Shown piece by piece: positions 47,623 through 56,775 of a stretch of DNA of 64,000 nucleotides. The notes beneath the pieces were generated by a model. That model made no database searches, was not told the DNA's origin, and saw only the letters and a list, made by a program, of their open reading frames with translations. Each line of letters opens with the position of its first letter. Positions within the stretch are counted from its first letter, which is position 1. The stretch is from Betaproteobacteria bacterium (GTDB lineage Bacteria > Pseudomonadota > Gammaproteobacteria > Burkholderiales > SG8-39): contig SCTY01000040.1 in assembly GCA_004297625.1 (NCBI GenBank), forward strand, positions 1-64,000, written 5' to 3'. The translations under genes and the position numbers were made by a program.

Positions 47623-50184
47623 ATGCTTTCCCAATCGGAGCTTTTCGCGCGCCTCGCCGAAGGCCACGCGGCGCGCATCACGGTGGTCACGCCCAACCGC
47701 CGGCTCGCCCAGGCGCTGACCGTCGAGTTCGACGAGTTCCAGGCGGCGAAGGGGCTCGCCGCGTGGGAAGCGGCGGACATCCTGCCGCTCCCGGCCTTCG
47801 TCGAGCGCCTGTGGGAGGACGCGCTCTACTCGGAGATCGGGGGAAAGCTCCCGCTGCTGCTCACGCCGGCGCAGGAGCAGGCGCTCTGGGAGGAGATCCT
47901 CAAGGAGAGCGATCTGCTCTCGATCGCGCAGGCCGCCGCGCAATGCCGCGCCGCCTGGAAGCTCGTGCACGCCTGGCGCATTCCGGCGGGACCCGGCGGC
48001 GAGGACGCGGCCGCGTTCGCCGGCTGGTCGAGAGAGTACAAAAGGAAAACCGAAGGAGAGGTCGACGCAGCGCGGCTCCCCGATCTTGTCACGAGCTTTT
48101 TAGAACGAAAACCGAATCTGCTGGTGGCCTACGGCTTCGACATCCTGCCGCCGCAGACGAAGGAACTCTTCGCGCGCTTCGAGCTCGCCGAATGCCAACC
48201 CGATTTGAATGAGGGAACGGTGACGCGCGGGGCCTTTTCTTCACGAAGGCAAGAAATCGAGGCTGCGGCCGCCTGGGCCCGGGCGCGGCTGGAAGAAGGC
48301 CGCAAGCGCATCGGCGTCGTGGTGCCCGATCTCGCGCAGCGCAGGACCGAGGTGGTGCGCGCCTTTTCGCGCGTCATGCAGCCGGGCTACCCGCTTCCCG
48401 GCGCGGCGAAGAGCGCGCTGCCGTTCAACGTCTCGCTCGGCAGGCCGCTCTCAGAGTATCCGCTCGTCGACGCGGCGCTCGCGCTGATCGAGCTCTCGTT
48501 CCGGGAGCTCGAGTTTTCCCGCATGAGCCGGCTCATCCGCTCGCCCTTCCTCGGCGGCGCGGATTCGGAGATGACGCGGCGCGCCCGGCTCGACGCGACG
48601 CTGCGCAAGACGCTCGGCGCGACGGTGGCGCTTCCCAAGCTCGTCGGCTCGATCTCGCACTGCCCGGGACTCAGGCAGGTTTTCGAAAAGCTCTTCGCAC
48701 TGAAAAGCCAAAGCCGTCAATCTCCCGGTGCGTGGGCCCGCCACTTCTCCGCCCTGCTCGAGGCGGCAGGCTTCCCCGGTGAGCGCGCGCTCGACTCGGA
48801 GGAGTTCCAGACGCGCGCCAAGTGGCACGAGACCCTCGGTGAGCTGGCGAAAGTGGACCGGGTTTGCAAAGAAATTTCTATTCATGAAGTTTTTCCAATG
48901 TTGAAGCGGCTTTGCGCCGACACGCCGTTTCAGCCCGAGTCGCCCGAGGCGCCGATCCAGATCCTCGGCGTGCTCGAGTCGGCGGGCCTGCGCTTCGACT
49001 GCCTGTGGGTGAGCGGCCTCACCGACGAGGCCTGGCCGATGGAGCCGCGCCCGAACCCGTTCATCCCGGTGGCGCTGCAGAGAAAGGCCGGCATCCCGGA
49101 AGCGAGCGCCGAAGCGTCGCTCGCGCTCGATCGGCGCATCACCGAGGAATGGAAGGGCGCCGCCGCCGAAGTCGTCTTCAGCCATCCATTGAAGGAGCAG
49201 GACCGCGACCTCGCGCCCAGTCCGCTGATTGCAGAGATAGCAAGCGGTGCGCTGCATGTCCCGCCTGTTGAGCGATACCGCGATCTCATCTTTTCCAAGA
49301 AACACGTGGTTCAGCTCGAAGATGCAAAAGGTCCCCCGGTGTCCGCGGGCAAGGTGCGCGGCGGCACGCGCGTGCTTGCCGACCAGGCGGCGTGCCCGTT
49401 CCGCGCCTTCGCGCGCTGGCGCCTATCGGCCGAGGCGCTCGAAGAGCCCTCGCCCGGCCTCGACAACCGGGACCGGGGGCTCCTCATGCACGCCTTGATG
49501 CGCGAGATCTGGTCTCGACTGAAAAATAGTTTCTCCTTGGAGCAGGACCTCGCCCCGGTTATTGCCGGCGCAGCGGCCGCGGCGGTGAAGGAGATCGGGC
49601 TCGAGGGCCGCTTCGCCGAGCTCGAGCGCGCGCGCCTCGCGCGGATCGGCGCCGACTGGCTCGAGCTCGAGAAGAAACGCGAGGACTTCGAGATCGCCTT
49701 TCTCGAGCATCCGCGCACGCTCTCGGTCGCGGGCCTCGAGCTCTCCTCGCGCATCGACCGCATGGACCGCCTGCCCGATGGAGGCCATGTCCTCATCGAT
49801 TACAAGACCGGGCGCGCAACGCCGAAGCAGTGGGAAGGGCCGCGCCCCGACGATCCGCAGCTTCCGCTCTACGCGGCCGCCGCCGGGGAGGACCTCGCCG
49901 CGGTGGCGTTCGCGAAGCTGAAGCCCGGCGACATGAGGTTCATGGGCTTCGCGCGCGCCGAGCGGCTGCTTCCCGGCGTCAAGCTCTACCGCGACTGGCC
50001 GGGGCTGCTCGCCGAGTGGAGGAAGGAAGCCGAAGCGCTCGGCGCTTCGTTCGCCGCCGGCGAGGCGCCCGTCGATCCGAAGAACGATCTCAAGACCTGC
50101 CGCCTGTGCGACCTGCAGACGCTATGCCGCGTCTACGAGAAGCTCAGTGCGCTCGCGGACCTGGAAGAGGACGGCGGCGAATGA
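47623..50184 (+). CDS. AddB-like PD-(D/E)XK nuclease/helicase-like repair protein
   Basis: An 853-residue protein. The N-terminal half is inactive-helicase-like (VVTPNRRLAQAL, LWVSGLTDEAWP); the C-terminal nuclease has SSRIDRMDRLPDGGHVLIDYKTG. Cysteines in QAACPFRAFAR and CRLCDLQTLC form the AddB-type iron-sulfur staple. It works with a UvrD/AddA-like helicase in double-strand-break end processing. In related genomes I expect addA to follow with an ATGA overlap; here ATG 50181 in that position opens into repeat sequence, and the helicase gene lies 1.8 kb further on. Confidence 0.85.
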   Translation: MLSQSELFARLAEGHAARITVVTPNRRLAQALTVEFDEFQAAKGLAAWEAADILPLPAFVERLWEDALYSEIGGKLPLLLTPAQEQALWEEILKESDLLSIAQAAAQCRAAWKLVHAWRIPAGPGGEDAAAFAGWSREYKRKTEGEVDAARLPDLVTSFLERKPNLLVAYGFDILPPQTKELFARFELAECQPDLNEGTVTRGAFSSRRQEIEAAAAWARARLEEGRKRIGVVVPDLAQRRTEVVRAFSRVMQPGYPLPGAAKSALPFNVSLGRPLSEYPLVDAALALIELSFRELEFSRMSRLIRSPFLGGADSEMTRRARLDATLRKTLGATVALPKLVGSISHCPGLRQVFEKLFALKSQSRQSPGAWARHFSALLEAAGFPGERALDSEEFQTRAKWHETLGELAKVDRVCKEISIHEVFPMLKRLCADTPFQPESPEAPIQILGVLESAGLRFDCLWVSGLTDEAWPMEPRPNPFIPVALQRKAGIPEASAEASLALDRRITEEWKGAAAEVVFSHPLKEQDRDLAPSPLIAEIASGALHVPPVERYRDLIFSKKHVVQLEDAKGPPVSAGKVRGGTRVLADQAACPFRAFARWRLSAEALEEPSPGLDNRDRGLLMHALMREIWSRLKNSFSLEQDLAPVIAGAAAAAVKEIGLEGRFAELERARLARIGADWLELEKKREDFEIAFLEHPRTLSVAGLELSSRIDRMDRLPDGGHVLIDYKTGRATPKQWEGPRPDDPQLPLYAAAAGEDLAAVAFAKLKPGDMRFMGFARAERLLPGVKLYRDWPGLLAEWRKEAEALGASFAAGEAPVDPKNDLKTCRLCDLQTLCRVYEKLSALADLEEDGGE

Positions 50185-50191
50185 AAACCAA

Positions 50192-50290
50192 CCCCCCGTT
50201 CGCCTTCGGCTCACGACCCCCTTGTCAGGGGGTCAGCAGCCGCCCCCCTGTCAAGGGGGGACGCGAGCGGTTTTCGCGAGCGGGGGGGTT
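50192..50290. repeat. C/G-run repeat element, copy 4 (composite)
   Basis: CCCCCCGTTCGCCTTCGGCT then hairpins of C/G runs around TTGTCA and TGTCAA, then ACGCGAGCGG...GCGAGCGGGGGGG. It starts 7 bases after the AddB-like stop, and its right end is two bases from the GST stop codon. Confidence 0.75.
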
Positions 50291-50291
50291 G

Positions 50292-50987
50292 CTAAACCGG
50301 ATAGCCCTTCGCCTTGCGCGCGTAGCCGCCCCACAGCTCGAGCACGCGCCCGCGCCACGCGTACAGCGGATCGCCGGGCTCGAGGAGCTGCCTCGGCGAC
50401 GCGCAGCGCGCCCACTGGAACACGCCGAGCAGGATGTAGTCGGCGAAGCCCGGCCCCTTGCCGGAGAGGAAGTCGTTCTCGGCGAGCACCGGGCGCAGCG
50501 GCTCGAGCGCCGCGCGGAAGTCGGCGACCCCCTTGCCGGGATCGGCGCCGTACTGCTCGAGCGGCATGCCGTAGCGCTTCGTGCGCGATTCGCGGAAATA
50601 CGCCTTGTCCTTCTCGTGCACGTGCCCGTAGAGATCGAGCACGATGGCGCGCATCAGCGGCGGGTGCAGCGTGCGCACCGCCCAGTGGCTGAAGAAGTAG
50701 GTGAGCGCCTGCGAGTCGGAGCCGCCGAAGACCGCCGGGCGGCTCGGATAGGCCTGCTCCAGGTACGCGGCGATCTTCCACGAGTCGGACACCGTGTGGT
50801 TGCCGTCGACGAGCACCGGCACGGTGGTCGAGTTCGCGAAGGCGATCGCGTCCTTCTCGGTGAAGCGCCAGGGCAGCGTCTCGAACGCGAGGCCCTTGTG
50901 CATGAGCGCCATCTTCACGCGCCAGCAGTAAGGCGAGAAGCGCCGGTCGTCCTCGGCGCCCGCGAGATCGTAGAGCTTGATCGCCAT
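50292..50987 (-). CDS. Glutathione S-transferase family protein
   Basis: A 231-residue cytosolic GST. The thioredoxin-like N domain has SPYCWRVKMALMHKGLAFE and the glutathione cis-proline motif TTVPVLVDG, with DSWKIAAYLEQAY (ES/DS glutamyl contact). The helical C domain holds GPGFADYILLGVFQWAR. The active residue is probably a serine or cysteine of SPYC. It begins immediately after the redoxin gene and is on the strand opposite to the addB/addA genes. Confidence 0.87.
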   Translation of the reverse strand: MAIKLYDLAGAEDDRRFSPYCWRVKMALMHKGLAFETLPWRFTEKDAIAFANSTTVPVLVDGNHTVSDSWKIAAYLEQAYPSRPAVFGGSDSQALTYFFSHWAVRTLHPPLMRAIVLDLYGHVHEKDKAYFRESRTKRYGMPLEQYGADPGKGVADFRAALEPLRPVLAENDFLSGKGPGFADYILLGVFQWARCASPRQLLEPGDPLYAWRGRVLELWGGYARKAKGYPV

Positions 50988-51494
50988 TTACGCGCCTCCC
51001 GGCGGGCGCTCCAGCCCGTGCGCGAGCATGCTCTCGACCGCCGAAAGGATGTCGGCGAAGCGCGGGCGCCCGTGCGGGCTCGACTGCACCCACGCCGCGT
51101 AGAGCGTGCCTTCCTCCGGCTTCACCGCGAGGATTCCTGGCTCGGTGTGGAACACGCCGTCCTTCTCGGAAAGATAGAGCCCGGCCTTGCGCGCGTCGTC
51201 GGGCTCGATCGCGTAGCCCAGGCGCAGGTCGGTGAGCTTCCAGGCGCGCTTCGCGCGCTCGGCCTGCTCGCGCTTGTCGCAGGAGAGCGCGATCACGCTC
51301 ACGCCGTGCTCGACGAAGCGCGGCAGCAGGCGCTCGAGCGCGCCGAGCCATTTGCGGCAGATGGGACAGTGCACGCCACAGTAAAAGACGAGCAGCGCGA
51401 GCTTGGCCGGATGCTCTTCCGCCAGCCGCCACGCGCCGCCGTCCAGCAGGTCGGCTTCCAGCGCCGGCATGGTGTCTTCAGGCAGCGTTCTCAT
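50988..51494 (-). CDS. Redoxin/AhpC-TSA-like protein
   Basis: A 168-residue thioredoxin-fold protein. FYCGVHCPICRKWLGALERLLPRF places a C-x-x-C (CPIC) at the peroxiredoxin/thioredoxin active-site region, and VIALSCDKREQAERAK is typical of AhpC/TSA-like redoxins. No signal peptide, so cytoplasmic. Probably reduces peroxides or disulfides, in keeping with the adjoining GST gene. It begins 6 bases after hicB. Confidence 0.8.
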   Translation of the reverse strand: MRTLPEDTMPALEADLLDGGAWRLAEEHPAKLALLVFYCGVHCPICRKWLGALERLLPRFVEHGVSVIALSCDKREQAERAKRAWKLTDLRLGYAIEPDDARKAGLYLSEKDGVFHTEPGILAVKPEEGTLYAAWVQSSPHGRPRFADILSAVESMLAHGLERPPGGA

Positions 51495-51500
51495 GCTAGG

Positions 51501-51719
51501 TCACGCAGCGATGTCGATGTATTCGACTCTGCTGCTGGGTTCCGGGATCGCAAGACCGTCGGCGCGCAGACCTTCGACATGGAACTCGATCGCCTCGCGG
51601 ATCGAGCGCTCCGTCTCCTCGATGGTCGCGCCCGTGGCGACGCAGCCAGGAAGATCCGGCACGTAAGCCGCGTAATTGCCCTCTGCTTTTTCGATGACCA
51701 CTGCGTAGCGCATTCCCAT
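51501..51719 (-). CDS. hicB: HicB antitoxin
   Basis: A 72-residue HicB: MRYAVVIEKAEGNYAAYVPDLPGCVATGATIEETERSI is split by the standard PDLPGC turn; the truncated form has no C-terminal DNA-binding domain. It is two bases downstream of hicA, on the same strand. It is expected to cover the HicA active site and to repress the operon if a partner DNA-binding function exists. Confidence 0.9.
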   Translation of the reverse strand: MGMRYAVVIEKAEGNYAAYVPDLPGCVATGATIEETERSIREAIEFHVEGLRADGLAIPEPSSRVEYIDIAA

Positions 51720-51721
51720 GC

Positions 51722-51910
51722 CTATCGTTTCAGACCAGCCTGCTTAAGGATACTGTTTAACGTCCCCGGAGGTAAGTCATCGCTCGGCTTGCCGGCCACG
51801 GTCACTCGGCCGGGTTTCGCCGGATGCTTGAACTGGCGATGGCTTCCCCGCGTCGCGATGTGCATCCAGCCGTCGCGCCGCAGCATGTCGAGGACCTCGG
51901 ATACCTTCAT
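51722..51910 (-). CDS. hicA: HicA mRNA interferase toxin
   Basis: A 62-residue double-stranded-RNA-binding-like toxin from ATG 51910 (MKVSEVLDMLRRDGW). The catalytic His24 is in RGSHRQFKHP; the end LPPGTLNSILKQAGL is canonical. It cleaves mRNA on the ribosome when freed from HicB. hicA precedes hicB, the usual order. Its 5' end is 54 bases from the divergent addA-like start. Confidence 0.92.
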   Translation of the reverse strand: MKVSEVLDMLRRDGWMHIATRGSHRQFKHPAKPGRVTVAGKPSDDLPPGTLNSILKQAGLKR

Positions 51911-51964
51911 TTCTTCGCTATTCCCCCGGCAAAGAGCAACGGGCATGCCGGCGAGCGGTTGACC

Positions 51965-54900
51965 GTGGCCAACACTTCTTCTCTCCAGGACGAACGCGCA
52001 CGCCAGGACGCCCTCGACCCCCGGCGCTCTTTCATCGTGCAGGCGCCCGCGGGCTCGGGAAAGACGGAACTTCTGGTGCGCCGCTATGTCCGCCTGCTCG
52101 AGACGGTCGAGCGGCCCGAGGAGATCCTCGCCATCACCTTCACCATCAAGGCCGCCGCCGAGATGCGCGAGCGGGTGCTCGAGAAGCTCCCGAACGCCGC
52201 GGAGATCGGCCACCGCCTGCGCATCCAGACGATCGACGCGCTGTGCGCCTCGCTCACGCGCCAGATGCCGGTGCTCTCGCGCTTCGGCGCGCAGCCGCAG
52301 ATCGTCGAGGACGCGCGCCCGCACTACCGTGAGGCTGCACGCCGCACGCTCGAGGCGCTTTCGCCGCCCGTCGAGCGGCTCCTCCTGCACCTCGACAACA
52401 ACGTCTACACCGCGACCTCGCTGATCACCGCGATGCTCGCGCGCCGCGACCAGTGGCTGCGCAAGACCGGTTCTGCACCTACAAGACTTGAATTGGAAAC
52501 CTCCCTCGCAAACGAACGGCAGCGATTGCTGGCTCAGGCGCGTGCGCTGCATCCCAAGGCCTCGCCCGAATGGGCCGAAGCGCTTCTCACCAAGGATCAC
52601 GAGTGGAGAAAAAGGGTTCCAGAGGCGATGGCCCTCTCCGACAACGAGCCGCTGCGCCAAGCGCTCTCGGCGCTCCTCACCATGCCGCCCGAGCGCTACT
52701 CGGACGAGCAGTGGGAAGTGCTCGCGGCGATCGTCGAGCTGCTGCCGCTCGCGGCCGCGCAGCTCAAAGTCGTGTTCGCCGAGCGCGGCGAGACCGACTT
52801 CACGGAGATCGCGCAGGGCGCGGTGCGCGCGCTCGGCTCGGCCGACGCGCCGACCGATCTGCTGCTCGCGCTCGACACGCGCATCCAGCACATCCTGGTC
52901 GACGAGTTCCAGGACACCTCGCTCTCGCAGTACGAGCTCGTCGAGCGGCTCACTTCCGGCTGGGAGCCGGGCGACGGCCGCACGCTCTTTCTCGTCGGCG
53001 ACCCGATGCAGTCGATCTACCGCTGGCGCCAGGCGGAAGTCGCTTTGTTCCTGAAAGCGCAGCACGAAGGGATCGGCGCCGTGCAGCTCGAACGCCTGAC
53101 CCTCAAGACCAATTTCCGCTCGCAGGCCGGGCTCGTCGACTGGTTCAACGCTGCGTTCCCGCGCATCCTGCCGCGCGAGCCCGACCGCGCCTCGGGCGCC
53201 GTGCCCTATTCATCTGCTTCTTCTCATCCTAAAAACAAGCCACTGGAAAATCCGGTCACCTGGCATTCCCTTCCGGATCGCGAAGCCGAGGCGCGCGCGG
53301 TCGTCGATCTCGTGAAGAACGCCGAAGGCCGCGCCGCGATCCTGGTGAGGAGCCGCGAGTCGCTCGCCGACATCGTCCCCGCGCTCAAAGCCGCCGGCAT
53401 CCGCTACCGCGCGATCGAGATCGAGCACCTCGGCGAGAAGCAGGTGGTGCAGGACCTCTACGCGCTCACCCGCGCGCTCCTTCACCTCGGCGACCGCATC
53501 GCCTGGCTTTCGCTGCTCAGGGCACCGTGGTGTGGTTTTTCATTACATCAGTTACATCAAATAGCCGGCTCCGATCGTTACGCCACGATCTGGGAGCTCA
53601 TCAAGGACGACCTCTTCCTCGAGCGCTTCACGCGCATCCTCGCCCCCGCGATCGCCGACCGCGACCGCGGCAGCCTGCGCGAGCGCGTCGAAGGCGTCTG
53701 GCTCGCGCTCGGCGGCCCCGCCTGCGTGGAAAGCCAGACCGACCTCGAGGACGCCGAGATCTACCTCGACGAGCTCGACAAGCTCGAGGCGAGCGGCGCC
53801 ATCGCCGACCCCGCCGCGCTGCGCGAGGCCCTCGAGCGCCTCTACGCGCTCCCCGACGTCGACGCGAGCGACGACGACCTGCAGATCATGACCATCCACA
53901 AGGCGAAGGGCCTCGAGTTCGGCACAGTAATAGTGCCCGGCCTCGACAAAGCCCCCGCCATCACCGACCCGCCCCTCTTCCTGTGGCGCGAGACGATTGG
54001 CCCCCCTGTTAAGGGGGGCAGCGAGCGTCTTTTGCGAGCGGGGGGTTTTCTTTTGGCCCCCATTAAGCAAACCGGCACCGACCGCGACCCGATCTACTCC
54101 TACCTCCGCTTGCTCGATTCCGACTCCGAAGACATGGAATCCTCACGCCTTCTCTATGTCGCCGCCACCCGCGCCGAGCACCGCCTGCATCTCCTCGGCT
54201 GCGTGAAGTGCGACGAAGAGGGCGACCCCAAGCGCCCCACCTCGCGCTCGCTCCTCGCGCGCGCCTGGCCCGTCGCCGAAGAATTCCTCCGCACGCTCAC
54301 CCCGCCCGCGCCCGCTCGCGAAGCGCCCGCGCCCGCACCGATCACCACGCTCACCCGCCTCGCGCCCGACTTCCACATGCCGCCGCTTCCCGCGCCCATG
54401 CGCTGGACGCCGCCGCCCGAAGGCCGCGAGGAAGAGAGAATCGAATTCTCCTGGGCAGGCGAAACCGCCCGCCATGTCGGCACCGTCGTTCACCGCTGGC
54501 TCCAGCGCATCGCCGACGACGAGCTGTGCGGCTGGGACGCAACGCGCGTCGACTCCCTTAAGGAAAACTTCTCCCGCGAGCTCGAGCGCCGCGGCGTCCC
54601 GCCCGCCGAGCTCAAGACCTCCGCCGAGATCGTCGCCTTGGCGCTAAAGAACTCTATTACCGACGACCGCGGCCGCTGGGTCCTCGGCCCTCACGCCGAT
54701 GCGCGCAGCGAATACCGCATGCGACTTCGCACGCCGGAAGGCGCGCGTACATTGGTGATGGACCGCATCTTCCTGGATGAGGCCGGCACACGCTGGATCG
54801 TCGACCACAAGACGAGCCGCCACGAGGGCGCCGACGTGCAAGGTTTTCTGGACCGGGAACTCGACCGGTACGCCGAGCAGCTACGCTTGTACAGCACTGC

Positions 54901-54967
54901 GCTGAAGCAATCGCAGCAAGGTCTGTATTTCCCGCTTCACCAGGGATGGAGAGTGCGGAAAGGCTAG
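51965..54967 (+). CDS. AddA-like UvrD/Rep helicase-nuclease (double-strand-break repair)
   Basis: A 1000-residue protein from GTG 51965 (MANTSSLQDERARQDALDPR); an upstream extension has no family support. Walker A is APAGSGKTELL (Lys33), the UvrD motifs include LVDEFQDTS and VGDPMQSIYRWRQAE, then LLYVAATRAEHRLHL. The C-terminal nuclease is shown by GTVVHRWLQRIA and DRIFLDEAGTRWIVDHKTS. Residues about 679-695 (GPPVKGGSERLLRAGGF) are encoded by a C/G-run repeat copy inserted in frame. It should act with the AddB-like protein at 47623. Confidence 0.9.
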   Translation: MANTSSLQDERARQDALDPRRSFIVQAPAGSGKTELLVRRYVRLLETVERPEEILAITFTIKAAAEMRERVLEKLPNAAEIGHRLRIQTIDALCASLTRQMPVLSRFGAQPQIVEDARPHYREAARRTLEALSPPVERLLLHLDNNVYTATSLITAMLARRDQWLRKTGSAPTRLELETSLANERQRLLAQARALHPKASPEWAEALLTKDHEWRKRVPEAMALSDNEPLRQALSALLTMPPERYSDEQWEVLAAIVELLPLAAAQLKVVFAERGETDFTEIAQGAVRALGSADAPTDLLLALDTRIQHILVDEFQDTSLSQYELVERLTSGWEPGDGRTLFLVGDPMQSIYRWRQAEVALFLKAQHEGIGAVQLERLTLKTNFRSQAGLVDWFNAAFPRILPREPDRASGAVPYSSASSHPKNKPLENPVTWHSLPDREAEARAVVDLVKNAEGRAAILVRSRESLADIVPALKAAGIRYRAIEIEHLGEKQVVQDLYALTRALLHLGDRIAWLSLLRAPWCGFSLHQLHQIAGSDRYATIWELIKDDLFLERFTRILAPAIADRDRGSLRERVEGVWLALGGPACVESQTDLEDAEIYLDELDKLEASGAIADPAALREALERLYALPDVDASDDDLQIMTIHKAKGLEFGTVIVPGLDKAPAITDPPLFLWRETIGPPVKGGSERLLRAGGFLLAPIKQTGTDRDPIYSYLRLLDSDSEDMESSRLLYVAATRAEHRLHLLGCVKCDEEGDPKRPTSRSLLARAWPVAEEFLRTLTPPAPAREAPAPAPITTLTRLAPDFHMPPLPAPMRWTPPPEGREEERIEFSWAGETARHVGTVVHRWLQRIADDELCGWDATRVDSLKENFSRELERRGVPPAELKTSAEIVALALKNSITDDRGRWVLGPHADARSEYRMRLRTPEGARTLVMDRIFLDEAGTRWIVDHKTSRHEGADVQGFLDRELDRYAEQLRLYSTALKQSQQGLYFPLHQGWRVRKG
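53999..54060. repeat. C/G-run repeat element, copy 5 (inside the addA-like gene)
   Basis: A hairpin of C and G runs around TGTTAA followed by GCGAGCG and GGGGGG runs, then CCCCC. It has the same units as copies 1-4 but keeps the helicase reading frame open. Confidence 0.8.
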
Positions 54968-55025
54968 CCGTCGGCGGCGCCCGAAACCCCGATAAAACAA
55001 AGCAGTGCCGAATTGCTCTTGTTCG

Positions 55026-55041
55026 TGAGTAAAAATACTCA
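55026..55041. promoter_or_regulatory. Possible operator upstream of the ATPase gene
   Basis: TGAGTAAAAATACTCA is a 6-bp inverted repeat with a four-base centre (AAAA), 22 bases before the ATPase start in an AT-rich leader. It could be a regulator site; a weak TTGTTC -35-like sequence (55019-55024) lies just ahead. Confidence 0.3.
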
Positions 55042-55063
55042 GGATATTAAGTAAAATGTCGCC

Positions 55064-56266
55064 ATGACGGATTTCGTGCGCGCGCACGCCCGCGCGCTGA
55101 GGAAGCGCCTCGCCGAGCCGCGCCGCTTCATCCAGGTCGTCGCCGGCCCGCGGCAGACGGGAAAGACGACCCTCGCGCGCGGGGTCGCGGAGTCTTCCGG
55201 CGCGCCGTTCCACTACGCGAGCGCGGACGAGCCGACCCTGCGCGGCCGCGGCTGGATCGCCGAGCAGTGGGAGCTGGCGCGGGCGAGGACGCGCGAAGCG
55301 GGCGCGCGCGGCGCGCTCCTGGTGCTGGACGAGGTCCAGAAGGTCCCCGGCTGGTCGGAGTCGGTGAAGCGCCTGTGGGACGAGGATACGCGCGCGAAGC
55401 GCCCGCTCAAGGTCGTGGTGCTCGGGTCGGCGCCGCTCCTCATCCAGCGCGGGCTCACCGAAAGCCTCGCCGGCCGGTTCGAGGTGCTGCGCCTGCCGCA
55501 CTGGTCGTACGCCGAGATGCGCGAGGCGTTCGGCTTCTCGCTCGAGCAGTATCTCTTCCACGGCGGCTACCCGGGCGCGGCGAGCCTCGTCCGCGAGCCG
55601 GAGCGCTGGGCCCGCTACGTCGTCGATTCGCTGATCGAGACCACGATCTCGCGCGACGTGCTGCTGCTTACGCGCGTGGACAAGCCGGCGCTGCTGCGGC
55701 GGCTGTTCGAGGTCGGCTGCCGCCACTCGGGGCAGATCCTCTCCTACACGAAAATGCTCGGCCAGCTCCAGGACGCCGGCAACGCGACCACGCTCGCGCA
55801 CTACCTGGACCTCCTCGCCGGCGCGGGCATGCTCGCGGGCCTGCAAAAGTTCGCCGGCCGGGCCGTGCGCAGCCGCGGCTCGATCCCGAAGCTCCAGGTG
55901 CTCAACACCGCGCTCATGACCGCGCAGTCGGGAATGAGGCTCGAGGAGGCGCGGGCGAACCGCGAGTATTGGGGCCGGCTCGTCGAATCCGCGGTCGGCG
56001 CGCACCTGGCGAACGCCGCGGCCACGGGCGCGTGCGAGCTCTTCTACTGGCGCGAGCGCAACCGCGAGGTGGATTTCGTCGCGCGCGCGGGCCGCGCCCT
56101 GACGGCGATCGAGGTGAAGAGCGGCCGCAGCGGGGACGCGCAGCCCGGGATGGAAGCCTTCACCGCGGCGTTCAAGCCCGCGCGCCGGCTGATCGTCGGC
56201 GGCGACGGCATTGCGCTCGAGGAGTTTCTCGCGCGCCCGGTCGAGCGCTGGATCGCGCCGGCTTGA
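55064..56266 (+). CDS. AAA+ ATPase with C-terminal DUF4143 nuclease-like domain
   Basis: A 400-residue protein. Walker A is VAGPRQTGKTTLA (Lys34), Walker B is ALLVLDEVQKVPGW; the DUF4143 part has FHGGYPGA and ends with ERNREVDFVARAGRALTAIEVKSG, a PD-(D/E)XK-like fold. Proteins of this type are common in variable regions; some are thought to act as antitoxin-like or defence ATPases, but function is unproven. It begins 97 bases after the addA-like stop and is followed by a series of broken genes. Confidence 0.85.
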   Translation: MTDFVRAHARALRKRLAEPRRFIQVVAGPRQTGKTTLARGVAESSGAPFHYASADEPTLRGRGWIAEQWELARARTREAGARGALLVLDEVQKVPGWSESVKRLWDEDTRAKRPLKVVVLGSAPLLIQRGLTESLAGRFEVLRLPHWSYAEMREAFGFSLEQYLFHGGYPGAASLVREPERWARYVVDSLIETTISRDVLLLTRVDKPALLRRLFEVGCRHSGQILSYTKMLGQLQDAGNATTLAHYLDLLAGAGMLAGLQKFAGRAVRSRGSIPKLQVLNTALMTAQSGMRLEEARANREYWGRLVESAVGAHLANAAATGACELFYWRERNREVDFVARAGRALTAIEVKSGRSGDAQPGMEAFTAAFKPARRLIVGGDGIALEEFLARPVERWIAPA

Positions 56267-56291
56267 CCTGAGTTATCGTTCCGGCAACGGA

Positions 56292-56440
56292 ATGCGCCTT
56301 TCGCTCTTCGATGCACGCCTCGGCATGATCCGCTGCATTTGCGCCGCCGCCTTGACGCTGGCAGGCAGCCTCGCGTGGGCGCAGGACGACATCACTTCGG
56401 TCTACCGGCCTTCCGCCGAAGCGACGCAGTTCGCCGCCTG
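56292..56440 (+). pseudogene. Truncated exported-protein gene
   Basis: From ATG 56292 (or 56325, MIRCICAAALTLAGSLAWA) the frame encodes a signal peptide and about 18 mature residues ([19 protein letters not shown]). At about 56440 the sequence changes to the 3' end of the ORF6N gene on the other strand, and the frame closes at TGA 56466. The rest of the original gene is absent. The identity of the full protein is unknown. Confidence 0.5.
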
Positions 56441-56775
56441 CGCGCGAGCTCGCTGTTGTGCGCGATGAGGCTTCGCAGCCGGACGAAGGCGCGCATTATC
56501 TCGACATTGACCTGCACCGCCCGCTTGCTCCGCAGCACTGAAGAAAGCATTGCCACGCCCTGCTCGGTGAAGGCGTAGGGAAGATACTTGCGGTGGCGTC
56601 CCTGTCGAGAGTGCCCGGCCTCGTCCCGATCGAGCTGGAACATGAAGTCCGCGGGAAAGCGCTCCATGTTCCGCTTCACCGCCTGGTTGAGCGCCTTGGG
56701 CGTCACCCCGTAGAGCGCCGCCAAGTCGGAGTCGAGCATCACCCGATGCCCTCGCAGAAGAAATATGCGCGATTC
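56392..56775 (-). pseudogene. ORF6N-domain protein, truncated at both ends
   Basis: On the minus strand [21 protein letters not shown], then [38 protein letters not shown] and [16 protein letters not shown] match the ORF6N domain, found in phage antirepressor-like and mobile-element proteins. No usable start codon precedes RIFLLRG before an in-frame stop, and the C-terminus changes to [13 protein letters not shown] where the coiled-coil tail should be (about 56440). It is therefore probably inactive. An ATG at 56742 could make a shorter product. Confidence 0.65.

Noticed and set aside
50292..51494. A defence role for the GST and redoxin genes
   Set aside because: Both are ordinary detoxification families; only their position in the split locus is unusual.
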